A stretch of DNA of 64,000 nt from Salinimicrobium marinum (GTDB lineage Bacteria; Bacteroidota; Bacteroidia; Flavobacteriales; Flavobacteriaceae), in contig NZ_BMXB01000001.1 of NCBI RefSeq assembly GCF_014651535.1, positions 619,470 through 683,469 on the forward strand. The letters run 5' to 3'. Below, in pieces: positions 27,838 to 37,303 of the stretch (position 1 is its first letter; every line of letters begins with the position of its first letter). The notes under the pieces were generated by a model. The model was not told the DNA's origin. It ran no database searches and was given only the letters and a program-made list of their open reading frames with translations. The position numbers and the translations under genes are program-made.

Positions 27838-28937
27838 AAAAGGGACTACGTGTAATACTATCCGGAGGAGGAACGGGAGGACATATCTACCCGGCAATTT
27901 CTATTGCCAATGAGATAAAATTACGCCATCCCGATACTGAGATCCTTTTTGTGGGAGCCGAAGATCGTATGGAAATGCAAAAAGTTCCTGAGGCAGGCTA
28001 TAAGATCGAAGGATTATGGATCAGCGGATTTCAGAGAAAGCTGAGTTTCAAAAATCTGCTTTTCCCTTTCAAGGTGATGAAGAGCATGTGGAAGTCTAAG
28101 AAAATATTGAACAGATTTAAACCTGATGTCGTGATTGGAACCGGCGGATTTGCCAGTGGACCTTTACTGCAAATGGCAAATCAGAATAATATTCCCACTC
28201 TTATCCAGGAACAGAATTCCCTGGCAGGGGTGACCAATAAAATTTTGGCAAAGAAAGCCAGTGTGATTTGTACTGCATATCCCGACATGTCGAGATTTTT
28301 TCCTTCTGAAAAAATTGTTTTAACCGGAAATCCGGTGCGACAGGATCTTTTGGATGTGAGTCAGAAAAAAGAAGAAGCATTGTCTTTTTTCAAACTGGAT
28401 CCGAATAAAAAAGTGCTTTTGGTGCTCGGCGGAAGCCTTGGTGCCCGAAACATTAATCAGCTGGTAATGGAGAACCTGGTGGAATTTGAAAGACACGGCT
28501 TACAGGTGATCTGGCAAACCGGAACGCTATATTTTGATGATTACAGAAAGTACAACGAAGCCGGAAACGTTAAGACCTATGCTTTTATGAACCGGATGGA
28601 TTTGGCCTATGCCGCTGCGGATATCATAATCTCCCGGGCGGGTGCAGGAACAGTTTCTGAATTGTGCATCGTAGGGAAGCCGGTGCTTTTTGTGCCGTCA
28701 CCGAATGTGGCAGAAGATCACCAGACAAAAAATGCCCTGGCACTTGCACAAATGGATGCAGCTGTGGTTATCGCAGAGAAAGATCTGAAAACGAAATTTA
28801 AAAATATATTTTTCCCGCTGGTAGGTTCAAAAGAAAAAATGGAGCTCCTGGGGAAAAACATTAAAGGGATGGCGAAACCATTTGCCACTTCCAATATAGT
28901 AGATGAAGTAGAAAAAATTATATTCAAAAAGGCTTAA
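27834..28937 (+). CDS. murG: UDP-GlcNAc:lipid I N-acetylglucosaminyltransferase MurG
   Basis: 367 residues, GT28 family. It has the [11 protein letters not shown] motif (about 11-21) that contacts the lipid carrier, [30 protein letters not shown] and the donor-site motif [10 protein letters not shown]. It converts lipid I to lipid II at the inner face of the membrane. It overlaps ftsW (ATGA) and murC (TAATG). Confidence 0.96.
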   Translation: MKKGLRVILSGGGTGGHIYPAISIANEIKLRHPDTEILFVGAEDRMEMQKVPEAGYKIEGLWISGFQRKLSFKNLLFPFKVMKSMWKSKKILNRFKPDVVIGTGGFASGPLLQMANQNNIPTLIQEQNSLAGVTNKILAKKASVICTAYPDMSRFFPSEKIVLTGNPVRQDLLDVSQKKEEALSFFKLDPNKKVLLVLGGSLGARNINQLVMENLVEFERHGLQVIWQTGTLYFDDYRKYNEAGNVKTYAFMNRMDLAYAAADIIISRAGAGTVSELCIVGKPVLFVPSPNVAEDHQTKNALALAQMDAAVVIAEKDLKTKFKNIFFPLVGSKEKMELLGKNIKGMAKPFATSNIVDEVEKIIFKKA

Positions 28938-30286
28938 TGAGCAACTTTGATCACATAAAAAATATGTTTTTCCTTGGGATTGGAGGCATTGGCATGAGTG
29001 CTCTTGCCCGCTATTTCAATGCACAGGGGATCAATGTTGCCGGGTACGATAAAACCAGGTCTTCGCTCACCGGGAAGCTGGAATCTGAAGGGATCAGCGT
29101 GATCTACAAAGATGATGTGGAAGATTTGCCTTTGGAATTTACAGAAGATAAAAATGCGCTGATAGTGTACACTCCGGCGATCCCGAAAAATCATCAACAA
29201 TTCAACTTTTTTAAAGCTGAAGGTTTTACTCTTGAAAAAAGGGCAGTGGTTTTAGGGAAAATTACCAAAAACATTTACACTTTGGCAGTGGCTGGTACCC
29301 ACGGAAAAACCACTACCACAGCAATGCTTGCGCATTTGCTGAAGGAAACAGGAGAAGAAGTAACAGCTTTCCTTGGTGGTGTGGCCGAAAATTACGGAAG
29401 CAATCTAGTGATGAGTGGTAACAAAGTGACCGTGGTGGAAGCAGATGAATTTGACCGTTCGTTCCTGCAGTTGTCACCAAACATTGCTGCGATCACTTCC
29501 ATGGATGCCGATCACCTGGATATTTATGGAGCGAACGAACAGCTTCAACAGTCCTTCTTGGATTTTGTGGCGCTGGTTCCGCAGGACGGCACGCTCTTTT
29601 ATAAGAAAGGATTGCCGCTTCAGGGAACCTCTGTTGGGGTGGAAGACGGTGCCGATGTAACTGCAGAAAATGTGCGGGTGGAAAATGGCAGTTACTATTT
29701 CGATTTAAATTTTAGAGGAAAAATATATAAGAATTTCAGTTTATCCTTACCGGGTAAACACAATTTGTTTAATGCAGTCACAGCTCTCGCGATGGCCATA
29801 GAATTCGGCTGCCTCCCCAGTGGCCTCGCCCGGGCTTTGACTGTCTTTAAAGGAGTTCACAGAAGGTTCTCTTACAGAATAAAGTCAGATGACCTTGTTC
29901 TCATCGATGATTATGCACATCATCCGGCCGAAATTGCCGCAGTGCACCAGGCGGTACGGGAAATGCATCCGGGGAAAGAAGTTTTAGTGGTGTTTCAGCC
30001 ACACCTTTTTAGCCGGACAAGGGATTTTGCCGATGATTTCGCAGCAAGCCTGAGTCTGTTTGATCAGGTTTTACTGCTGGATATTTATCCGGCGCGGGAA
30101 GAACCTATGGAAGGGATCACTTCAGAATGGCTGCTGAATAAAATTGATAATATAAACAAGCAACTGGTTCAAAAAGAGGAGCTTTCAGAAGTAATTAAAA
30201 AATTAAATCCCGAAGTGGTGATGCTTTTGGGGGCAGGAGATATTGGAGAAGAAGTGGAAACGGTAAAAAATAATTTGCTGTCATGA
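28937..30286 (+). CDS. murC: UDP-MurNAc:L-alanine ligase MurC
   Basis: 449 residues. FLGIGGIGMSALARYF, P-loop AGTHGKTTTTAM, EADEFDRSFL, SMDADHLDIYG, HRRFSYR and DDYAHHPAEI are MurC signatures. It starts the pentapeptide stem. It lies between murG and ftsQ, with a one-base and a four-base overlap, which fits tight translational coupling through this part of the operon. Confidence 0.96.
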   Translation: MSNFDHIKNMFFLGIGGIGMSALARYFNAQGINVAGYDKTRSSLTGKLESEGISVIYKDDVEDLPLEFTEDKNALIVYTPAIPKNHQQFNFFKAEGFTLEKRAVVLGKITKNIYTLAVAGTHGKTTTTAMLAHLLKETGEEVTAFLGGVAENYGSNLVMSGNKVTVVEADEFDRSFLQLSPNIAAITSMDADHLDIYGANEQLQQSFLDFVALVPQDGTLFYKKGLPLQGTSVGVEDGADVTAENVRVENGSYYFDLNFRGKIYKNFSLSLPGKHNLFNAVTALAMAIEFGCLPSGLARALTVFKGVHRRFSYRIKSDDLVLIDDYAHHPAEIAAVHQAVREMHPGKEVLVVFQPHLFSRTRDFADDFAASLSLFDQVLLLDIYPAREEPMEGITSEWLLNKIDNINKQLVQKEELSEVIKKLNPEVVMLLGAGDIGEEVETVKNNLLS

Positions 30287-30999
30287 AAATTAACTGGAAT
30301 TACATAAAGGGATTCTTGCTGATTGGCGCAGTGTTTTTTTTATTTGCATTCGCAGAAAAACGCAGTAATTCCCGAAAAATTTCCGAAGTAAGTCTTCAGT
30401 TTACCAACAGTGAAAATCTCTATGTGACTGAGGAAGCGGTTAATAAATTGTTAATACAAAATCATGTAGAGGTTGCAACCGTAGTCAAAGATACTTTAGA
30501 TTTGAATAGGGTGGAGTCCATTTTAGACGCTCACGATATGATCGAAAAGGCAGAAGTCTTTATGAGCGTTGACGGGAAAATGGGCGCGAGTATTACGCAG
30601 AGAAAACCAATAGGAAGAGTATTGGCAGCACGCCCCTATTACATTGACAGAAAGGGAGAAAAAATGCCTCTTTCCACTTTTTATTCGGCCCGGGTGCCTG
30701 TGGTTTCGGGGATAAGGGAAGAACATTTAAGCGAAGTTTTTCCGTTGCTTGATCATATAAGAAATGATCCTTTTATGGCGGTTCATGTCACCGGTATTAA
30801 CCGGCTTGCGAATGGCATGTATGAGCTGGAGGTGAGAAAGCAGGATTTTGCCGTACACTTTGGGAAGATCGAAGACATTGAAAGAAAGACTACTAATTTT
30901 AAAGCCTTTTATCAAAAAGCAATGAAAGATAAAAAGCTGAATGCCTATAAAAAAGTGAATTTACAATTTAAAGATCAGGTTGTAAGCACGAAAAAGTAA
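30283..30999 (+). CDS. ftsQ: Cell-division protein FtsQ
   Basis: 238 residues with one membrane helix near the N-terminus (about 8-24, GFLLIGAVFFLFAFAE), then a POTRA-like region (about 38-110, with VNKLLIQNHVE and MIEKAEVFMSVDGKMGASITQRKPIGRV) and the FtsQ beta domain. It recruits the FtsL-containing subcomplex in the divisome. Flavobacterial FtsQ is weakly conserved; position between murC and ftsA supports the call. Confidence 0.88.
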   Translation: MKINWNYIKGFLLIGAVFFLFAFAEKRSNSRKISEVSLQFTNSENLYVTEEAVNKLLIQNHVEVATVVKDTLDLNRVESILDAHDMIEKAEVFMSVDGKMGASITQRKPIGRVLAARPYYIDRKGEKMPLSTFYSARVPVVSGIREEHLSEVFPLLDHIRNDPFMAVHVTGINRLANGMYELEVRKQDFAVHFGKIEDIERKTTNFKAFYQKAMKDKKLNAYKKVNLQFKDQVVSTKK

Positions 31000-31002
31000 G
31001 AT

Positions 31003-32346
31003 ATGGAACAAAACGACATTGCAGTAGGATTAGATATAGGTACCACTAAAATTGTTGCCATGATAGGCCGTATGAATGAATACGGAAAAATGGAAATAAT
31101 TGGAATTGGAAAAGCAAAGAGCCTTGGCGTTCACCGCGGGGTGGTAAATAATATTACGCAGACCATCCAATCGATCCAGCAGGCCATCCAGGAAGCTGAA
31201 TCTGATTCGGGATTGAAGATTGAAGAAGTGGTAGTGGGAATTGCCGGGCAGCATATAAGAAGTCTGCAGCACAGTGATTATATCACCAGACCAAATGCGG
31301 ACGAGGTGATAGACTCTACCGATATTGATAAATTGTGCAACCAGGTACACAAGCTGGTAATGCTTCCTGGCGAAGAGATCATCCATGTTCTTCCGCAGGA
31401 ATTTAAAGTGGATGGGCAGGCAGAGATCAAAGAGCCTATTGGGATGTATGGCGGCAGGCTTGAAGCAAATTTCCACGTGGTGGTAGGGCAGGTTTCCTCC
31501 ATCAGGAATATTGGACGTTGTGTAAAGAGTTCAGGACTGGAGCTTTCTGCAGTAACCCTGGAGCCATTGGCATCAGCCAATGCAGTGCTGAGTCAGGAAG
31601 AGAAAGAAGCCGGAGTGGCTTTAGTGGACATCGGAGGTGGTACTACAGATCTTGCTATTTTTAAAGACGGAATTATCAGGCATACCTCTGTAATCCCATT
31701 TGGTGGCGGAGTGATCACCGAGGATATCAAAGAAGGTTGTTCGATCATTGAAAAGCAGGCAGAACTTCTGAAAATAAAATTCGGATCTGCGTGGCCGGGT
31801 GAAAATAAGGATAATGAGATCGTTTCCATTCCGGGATTACGCGGCAGGGAACCGAAGGAAATTACACTGAAGAACTTATCGAAGATCATTCACGCCAGAG
31901 TGGTAGAGATCATTGAGCAGGTGTATTTGGAGATCAAGAACTACGGGCACGAAGAGCAGAAGAAAAAGTTAATTGCAGGGATTGTGTTGACAGGCGGTGG
32001 CGCCCAGTTAAAACACATCAAGCAACTGGTGGAATATATTACCGGAATGGATACCAGGATTGGATATCCAAACGAGCACCTGGCAGGAGACAGTGATGCG
32101 GAGACCACGAGTCCGTTATATGCAACGGCCGTAGGTTTGGTGTTGAATAGCCTTGAAATAGGCAAAAGAAATCATAAGGCCGAGCAGGCAGAAGAGGAGA
32201 TTGGCGAGCAGCCGGCCAATTCTGTGGAAGCAGCCCAGGAGGAATTCGAGGAAGAAGATCTTTCGGCTACCGTACGTCAGCAAAAGAGAACATTTTTTGA
32301 AAAATGGGCCGAGAAGTTCAAGGATTTTTTGGACAAGGCAGAATAA
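31003..32346 (+). CDS. ftsA: Cell-division actin homologue FtsA
   Basis: 447 residues. ATPase motifs of the actin fold are visible: phosphate 1 GLDIGTTKIVAMIG (about 9-22), phosphate 2 VALVDIGGGTTDLAIF (about 205-220) and the adenosine motif VLTGGGAQL. The 1C domain follows the first motif. The C-terminus, after an acidic linker, ends in TFFEKWAEKFKDFLDKAE, an amphipathic helix expected to tether FtsZ to the membrane. Confidence 0.95.
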   Translation: MEQNDIAVGLDIGTTKIVAMIGRMNEYGKMEIIGIGKAKSLGVHRGVVNNITQTIQSIQQAIQEAESDSGLKIEEVVVGIAGQHIRSLQHSDYITRPNADEVIDSTDIDKLCNQVHKLVMLPGEEIIHVLPQEFKVDGQAEIKEPIGMYGGRLEANFHVVVGQVSSIRNIGRCVKSSGLELSAVTLEPLASANAVLSQEEKEAGVALVDIGGGTTDLAIFKDGIIRHTSVIPFGGGVITEDIKEGCSIIEKQAELLKIKFGSAWPGENKDNEIVSIPGLRGREPKEITLKNLSKIIHARVVEIIEQVYLEIKNYGHEEQKKKLIAGIVLTGGGAQLKHIKQLVEYITGMDTRIGYPNEHLAGDSDAETTSPLYATAVGLVLNSLEIGKRNHKAEQAEEEIGEQPANSVEAAQEEFEEEDLSATVRQQKRTFFEKWAEKFKDFLDKAE

Positions 32347-32374
32347 GAAAGAAAAAAATTGAAAAAAGAATTCT

Positions 32375-32425
32375 ATGAAGAATAGAAAGAAAAGAAGTAG
32401 AAAACCAGTAAAACAGAATTTATGA
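32375..32425 (+). CDS. Possible 16-residue basic mini-ORF coupled to ftsZ
   Basis: An ATG at 32375 opens 16 codons (MKNRKKRSRKPVKQNL) whose TGA overlaps the ftsZ ATG as ATGA. The region is purine-rich, so a Lys/Arg-rich open frame could arise by chance. I list it because the same ATGA coupling occurs before ftsW. It may act as a translation leader rather than encode a working protein. Confidence 0.2.
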   Translation: MKNRKKRSRKPVKQNL

Positions 32426-34431
32426 GCAGCACAGAATTCGAAAACATTTCATTCGATCTACCAAAGAACCAATCGAACGTAATTAAAGTTATTGGTGTAG
32501 GTGGAGGAGGTAGCAATGCGATTAACCACATGTTCCTCCAGGGAATCAAGGGGGTTGATTTCGTTATTTGCAACACAGATGCACAAGCACTTGAAAACAG
32601 TACTGTGCCCAATAAGATCCAGTTGGGGGTAAGCCTTACAGAAGGACTGGGAGCGGGAGCAAATCCGCAGGTTGGGGAGCAGGCAGCTGTAGAGAGTTTT
32701 GATGATATAAAGGGAATGTTGGATACCAATACCAAGATGGTATTTATTACTGCCGGAATGGGTGGTGGTACAGGTACAGGAGCAGCGCCAATTATTGCCA
32801 AACAGGCTAAGGATATGGACATACTTACCGTTGGTATTGTGACCATTCCTTTTCAGTTTGAAGGTAAAATGCGTTGTGAACAGGCCCAGATTGGAGTCGA
32901 AAACCTTAGGAAACAGGTAGATTCACTTATCGTGATCAATAATAATAAACTCCGGGAAGTCTATGGGAACCTTGGATTCAAAGCAGGGTTTTCTAAAGCC
33001 GATGAGGTTTTAGCGACGGCTTCAAGAGGAATTGCAGAAGTAATTACCCATCACTACACGCAAAACATTGACTTGCGGGATGCAAAGACGGTTCTAAGCA
33101 ACAGCGGGACAGCAATAATGGGATCTGCACAGGCATCTGGAGCCACTCGTGCAAATGATGCTATAGTAAAAGCCCTTGATTCCCCTCTTCTAAACGACAA
33201 TAAGATTACCGGTGCCAAAAACGTGTTGCTGCTTATCGTTTCTGGTTCAGAGGAAATTACTATTGATGAGATAGGAGAGATTAACGATCATATCCAGGCA
33301 GAGGCCGGTCACAGTGCCAACATCATTATGGGTGTTGGGGAAGATGAGAGTCTTGATGAAGCAATTTCTGTTACGATCATTGCCACTGGTTTTGATGTGG
33401 AACAGCAAAATGAGATCGTTAATACTGAAACAAAAAAGATAATCCATACGCTTGAAGATGAGCAAAAGGCAGAGCATAATTTAAGTCCGAAGAAAACCGG
33501 ATCTTCTTATGATGCTGCACCACCAAAGGAAGATAAAATTGTTCACACCCTTTCCCTTGAAGAGGAGGAGGTTGATGAACCCGATGATAAAAATCCTTCT
33601 GCGGAAGTGAGGAATATGAATGTTTTGTTTGAAGAAGTTAAGTCAACTCCGGCACCGGCTCCGGAACCAGCTCAAACTCCATCAAAAAATGAATTTCAAA
33701 CTCCGACTCCGCCACAGAATCAATATCAGGCCCCAACTGAAGATTTTATAATCACTGATGCTGTAAGAGATATTGAGGTAAACGAACCTGAAGAGGTAAA
33801 GCAGGAATCACAGGAGCAGTTCATGTTCAGCTTTGACATGCCAAAAAGGACAGAACAACCTTCTGTTAGGGAAACTGAAGAACCACGATATGAGGCTCCT
33901 CGTGAAGAACAAAAACCTGCGGAAGAGAAGAAGATCGTTCACAGGCTTTCTGATGAAGAGAATGAACCAAGAAATCAGACAAGAGAGATAAAGCCGGAAA
34001 TCAATCAGAACGGCGAAAAGAGATACAGTCTGGAAGATTATCTTGAAGTGGAGCAAATGATGAAAAACTCCAAGCCTACTTCAAAGCCAATTCAGGAAAA
34101 ACAGCCTGAGATCGAGAAGAAGGTAGCGAAAGAAGAAGCTCCTGCAAAATCTTCTCCTGAAGAAGAGATTGATCCTTTCAACAATCCTATTTCTGAAGAC
34201 CTTATCAAAAGGGCAGCAGAAAGAAGGGCTAAAATGAAGGATTTTAATTATAAATTCAGAAGTAAGATCGAAGACATTGAGAAGCAACCGGCTTATAAGC
34301 GTGCAGGAATAGACCTTGACAGCTCCAATCCCGGAGAAGAAAGAATTTCCCGCACTTCGATAAACTCGGGAGATGATGATGAGATCAGATTTAGAAGTAA
34401 TAATTCATTTTTACATGATAATGTAGATTAA
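32422..34431 (+). CDS. ftsZ: Cell-division tubulin homologue FtsZ with long repetitive tail
   Basis: 669 residues against roughly 380-400 in many bacteria. The GTPase core (about 1-325) has VGGGGSNA, NTDAQAL, the signature GGGTGTGAAP (114-123) and the T7 loop region. A long acidic, Pro/Glu/Lys-rich linker of about 330 residues follows. In it a motif recurs three times: KKIIHTLEDE (338-347), KIVHTLSLEE (372-381) and KKIVHRLSDEE (503-513). The C-terminus is FRSNNSFLHDNVD rather than the IPAFLR-type peptide that binds FtsA in proteobacteria. It is the last gene of the dcw operon. Confidence 0.96.
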   Translation: MSSTEFENISFDLPKNQSNVIKVIGVGGGGSNAINHMFLQGIKGVDFVICNTDAQALENSTVPNKIQLGVSLTEGLGAGANPQVGEQAAVESFDDIKGMLDTNTKMVFITAGMGGGTGTGAAPIIAKQAKDMDILTVGIVTIPFQFEGKMRCEQAQIGVENLRKQVDSLIVINNNKLREVYGNLGFKAGFSKADEVLATASRGIAEVITHHYTQNIDLRDAKTVLSNSGTAIMGSAQASGATRANDAIVKALDSPLLNDNKITGAKNVLLLIVSGSEEITIDEIGEINDHIQAEAGHSANIIMGVGEDESLDEAISVTIIATGFDVEQQNEIVNTETKKIIHTLEDEQKAEHNLSPKKTGSSYDAAPPKEDKIVHTLSLEEEEVDEPDDKNPSAEVRNMNVLFEEVKSTPAPAPEPAQTPSKNEFQTPTPPQNQYQAPTEDFIITDAVRDIEVNEPEEVKQESQEQFMFSFDMPKRTEQPSVRETEEPRYEAPREEQKPAEEKKIVHRLSDEENEPRNQTREIKPEINQNGEKRYSLEDYLEVEQMMKNSKPTSKPIQEKQPEIEKKVAKEEAPAKSSPEEEIDPFNNPISEDLIKRAAERRAKMKDFNYKFRSKIEDIEKQPAYKRAGIDLDSSNPGEERISRTSINSGDDDEIRFRSNNSFLHDNVD

Positions 34432-34450
34432 GGAAGTAAGAACTACTTGT

Positions 34451-34490
34451 AAAAACCCGAAGCTGAAGTCTCAGTTTCGGTTTTTTTTTT
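34451..34490 (+). terminator. Rho-independent terminator of the dcw operon
   Basis: AAAACCCGAAGCTGA pairs with TCAGTTTCGGTTTT (a small bulge aside) around an AGTC loop, followed by a run of T to 34490. It lies 20 bases after the ftsZ stop. Confidence 0.88.
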
Positions 34491-34922
34491 GGGTTAGCTT
34501 CAGGTTGTAAACCTAGCCCTTACTATTTCTTGATTTATATGTAGTTCTATGGCTAGCGTTCGGTTCTGCTGCTGGAATCAATGGGGGGTGAATAGATACG
34601 GCTGGATTTCTATTTCAGAAAAATTTATTCAGTTAAAACCGGTTATAATTTTAATCTTCCGGGACCAGTATCACCCTTCATGTAATCGCCTTTGCTGTAA
34701 TATTTTAAAATTATTTAAATGATTTTATTTTTCTTTTAGTAAATTGATTGTCTGTTTTAAATAAACATAGAGTTCTCTCTTTTTTATCGATCGAAATTAA
34801 GCTTGAGATACATCTTATTATAAAAGTTTTCCGGCTAAAATAAGGCAGAAAGAATGCAGAAGAAACCTGGAATTCCAGGAGGTTATTCATCTTCAAAAAA
34901 TGCACTAATCCATTATTCAGGA
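34491..34922. other. Non-coding stretch between ftsZ terminator and CE15 gene
   Basis: About 430 bases of AT-rich sequence. I see no gene, repeat or RNA. It should contain the promoter of the CE15 gene, but no exact TAnnTTTG with a spaced TTTG was found. An in-frame extension of the CE15 frame (34854-34922) lies here and is judged untranslated. Confidence 0.4.
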
Positions 34923-36254
34923 ATGAGAACAATAATATTTTGCCTGCTTTTTCTTTTTATATCTACTCAATCGATTGCTCAATTCTCCCAACACAAGAGA
35001 GATAGCATTGATAAATTAAACCGGAAAGATCATGAGCTAATGATGAAAAAACTGGGGATTTCTGAACTTAGACCTGGACCCTCCGGTAATCCCGAAGCAC
35101 CAAATGCGGCCAATAGTGACGAAGCTAAAGCCAAAACTTACCACAGTCTTCCCGAACTGCTGGTGTTCGACGAAGGAAGTCCCGTGAAGAATGCCGAAGA
35201 ATGGCCGGAACGTCGAAAAGAGATTCAGTTGCATTTCGACTCACAAATCTATGGAAAAGTACCTGAAAATTTGCCGGATGTAACCTGGGAAATAGTTGAA
35301 GAAAAAGACACCTTAATGGGGAGGTACCCTGTAATATATACGCATCTCTTAGGTCATGTAGACAATTCCAGATTTCCGGATATTGAAGTGGGAATTGAGA
35401 TGACGCTCGTAACACCTTCAAACAAAAACCAAGCAGTTCCTGTGATGCTGGAATTTGGCTGGAACTGGCCACCGGGTATGGAATTTCCCAAGTCGGAAGG
35501 CCCTGCCTGGCAGGAGCAACTTCTTGCAAAAGGATGGGGATATGCCACATTGATTCCTACAAGCTTCCAGGCAGATAACGGAGCCGGATTACGAGAGGGA
35601 ATCATTGGACTGGTAAATAAGGGTGAACCCAGAGATATTGATGATTGGGGCACCTTACGCGCCTGGGCCTGGGGAGCAGGCCGTGCGATGGATTACTTCG
35701 AAGCAAACCCCAATGTGGATGAAACAAAAGTTGGAATAGAAGGTCTATCGAGATACGGAAAAGCTGCAATGGTCACTATGGCTTATGACTCACGATTTGC
35801 TATTGGGTTTATAGGCTCCTCGGGAGCGGGCGGAACAAAAATTTTGCGACGCAATTTTGGAGAGCAGGTAGAAAATCTAGTATCATCTTCTCAGTATCAC
35901 TGGTTTGCGCCAAATTTCATAAAGTATGCTGGACCAATGACAGTGAATGATCTTCCCGTAGATGCGCATCATTTAGTAGCCATGGCTGCTCCCAGGCCAA
36001 TTTTTATAAGTGCCGGTGCAGGAGATGTTGAAGGATCTTGGGTGGATGCCAAAGGTATGTTTTCGGGTGGTGCCTTTGCAAATCCGGTTTATGAACTTTT
36101 GGGATACAAAGGTTTACCTACACAAACTTTTCCTCCCCAGGGAACAAATCTTGCGGAAGGGGAAATTGCCTTCAGGCAACACGAAGGAGGGCATACAGTC
36201 ATTCCCAATTGGCCCTATTTTATAGAATTTGCTGAAAGATATTTTTCAAATTAA
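34923..36254 (+). CDS. Secreted glucuronoyl-esterase-like protein (CE15)
   Basis: 443 residues from the ATG at 34923, where the signal peptide MRTIIFCLLFLFISTQSIAQ begins. The nucleophile motif GLSRYGKAA matches the CE15 G-C-S-R-x-G-K pattern with Leu in place of Cys. FGWNWPPGME, WAWGAGRAMDYFE and HHLVAMAAPRPIFISAGAGD are typical of the family, and the catalytic His is probably in HEGGHT near the C-terminus. CE15 enzymes cut ester bonds between glucuronic acid on xylan and lignin alcohols. It stands alone, 30 kb from the glycosidase genes, with no other carbohydrate gene beside it. Confidence 0.82.
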   Translation: MRTIIFCLLFLFISTQSIAQFSQHKRDSIDKLNRKDHELMMKKLGISELRPGPSGNPEAPNAANSDEAKAKTYHSLPELLVFDEGSPVKNAEEWPERRKEIQLHFDSQIYGKVPENLPDVTWEIVEEKDTLMGRYPVIYTHLLGHVDNSRFPDIEVGIEMTLVTPSNKNQAVPVMLEFGWNWPPGMEFPKSEGPAWQEQLLAKGWGYATLIPTSFQADNGAGLREGIIGLVNKGEPRDIDDWGTLRAWAWGAGRAMDYFEANPNVDETKVGIEGLSRYGKAAMVTMAYDSRFAIGFIGSSGAGGTKILRRNFGEQVENLVSSSQYHWFAPNFIKYAGPMTVNDLPVDAHHLVAMAAPRPIFISAGAGDVEGSWVDAKGMFSGGAFANPVYELLGYKGLPTQTFPPQGTNLAEGEIAFRQHEGGHTVIPNWPYFIEFAERYFSN

Positions 36255-36602
36255 TTACCTCAAAGTATCAAATATTACCGTCTTAATAAGCGTTGGGTCA
36301 TCTAATATTTACCTGGTAAATGCAGTTCAGGATTTATTGAAGGAGTAATGGGATTGAAAATGTGGGATACATGTTTAGAAAAGAAATGTTTTTCAGAAAA
36401 GGGGACTTCTGGAAGTGATCAGAAATAATTTATGTTGCACTTTTGTAATTTCCGTAAATGTTAAAAAATAAACTTCAGAAGGAAATTTTTTTCTACTGAA
36501 ATTAGTCGCGGGGAACCAAAAGCGCTTATTAAAACCCTAAAACTGAGTTCTCAGATATCGGGTTTTATTTTTATCTTCGCAGCTCACTAAATTATACGTT
36601 TT
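36255..36602. other. Intergenic stretch upstream of the YqeY gene
   Basis: No gene is seen. A hairpin at 36531-36567 (AAAACCC pairing with GGGTTTT, with inner CTGAG/CTCAG) followed by ATTTTT could terminate incoming transcription. TATCTTCG at 36572-36579, a one-mismatch TAnnTTTG, is a candidate promoter -7 element for the YqeY gene 24 bases further on. Confidence 0.45.
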
Positions 36603-37055
36603 ATGAGTTTACAGGAAAAAGTAATGACCGAGATGAAAGCCGCTATGAGGGCTAAGGATTCTAACAAGTTGGAAGCTTTAAGAGCTGTAAAGAGCGCGAT
36701 CCTTTTAGCGAATACAGAAACCGCCGGAAAAGAAAGCATGAGTGAGGATGAAGAAATGAAATTACTCCAGAAGCTTGTAAAACAACGTAAAGAAAGTGCT
36801 GCTATTTATAAAGAGCAGGGGAGAGAAGACCTTGCCCAGCCAGAGCTGGATCAGGCTGCTGTAATTGAGCAATTCCTTCCAGAACAAATGAGCGAAGAGG
36901 AAATAGAAGCACGTGTGGACGATATCATCCAAAGAACCGGAGCCAGCGGAATGCAGGATATGGGAAAAGTTATGGGTGCAGCTTCACAGGAGCTGGCAGG
37001 AAAGGCAGATGGAAAGACCATTTCCAGCATCGTGAAACGTAAACTGGCACAGTAG
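36603..37055 (+). CDS. GatB/YqeY domain protein
   Basis: 150 residues, cytoplasmic, all-helical. SLQEKVMTEMKAAMRAKDSNKLEALRAVKSAI and EQFLPEQMSEEEIEARVDDII match the YqeY family, which shares the C-terminal helical domain of the GatB amidotransferase subunit and is often linked with tRNA-dependent amidation. Its cellular function is not settled. GASGMQDMGKVMGA, the usual C-terminal motif, is present, so the protein is full length. Confidence 0.92.
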   Translation: MSLQEKVMTEMKAAMRAKDSNKLEALRAVKSAILLANTETAGKESMSEDEEMKLLQKLVKQRKESAAIYKEQGREDLAQPELDQAAVIEQFLPEQMSEEEIEARVDDIIQRTGASGMQDMGKVMGAASQELAGKADGKTISSIVKRKLAQ

Positions 37056-37077
37056 ATTTAACCTCTTTAAAAGCAAG

Positions 37078-37111
37078 AGCATCAAAAGCCATTTGCCTTT
37101 TAATGCTTTTT
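37078..37111 (+). terminator. Rho-independent terminator after the YqeY gene
   Basis: AGCAT-c-AAAAG pairs with CTTTT-a-ATGCT around an 8-base loop, followed by TTTT. It begins 22 bases after the stop codon. Confidence 0.8.
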
Positions 37112-37303
37112 CATCAGAAAAATATAATAGATAGGTGTTAGGGGATAGTTATTTAAAGAAAGCATAATATGCGATTTTTTCTTATAAACTTTGAATAAAG
37201 GATTTACTGCCTCTCTGGGTTTACTTTACTTTTGTAATTTCAGGTATTTTCCCTGAGGTTCTTAGGGGAATCTGAAGAATTAAATATGTAAAATTTAAAA
37301 AGT

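Noticed and set aside
34854-34922. N-terminal extension of the CE15 frame
   Set aside because: The signal peptide begins at 34923; residues before it are not leader-like.
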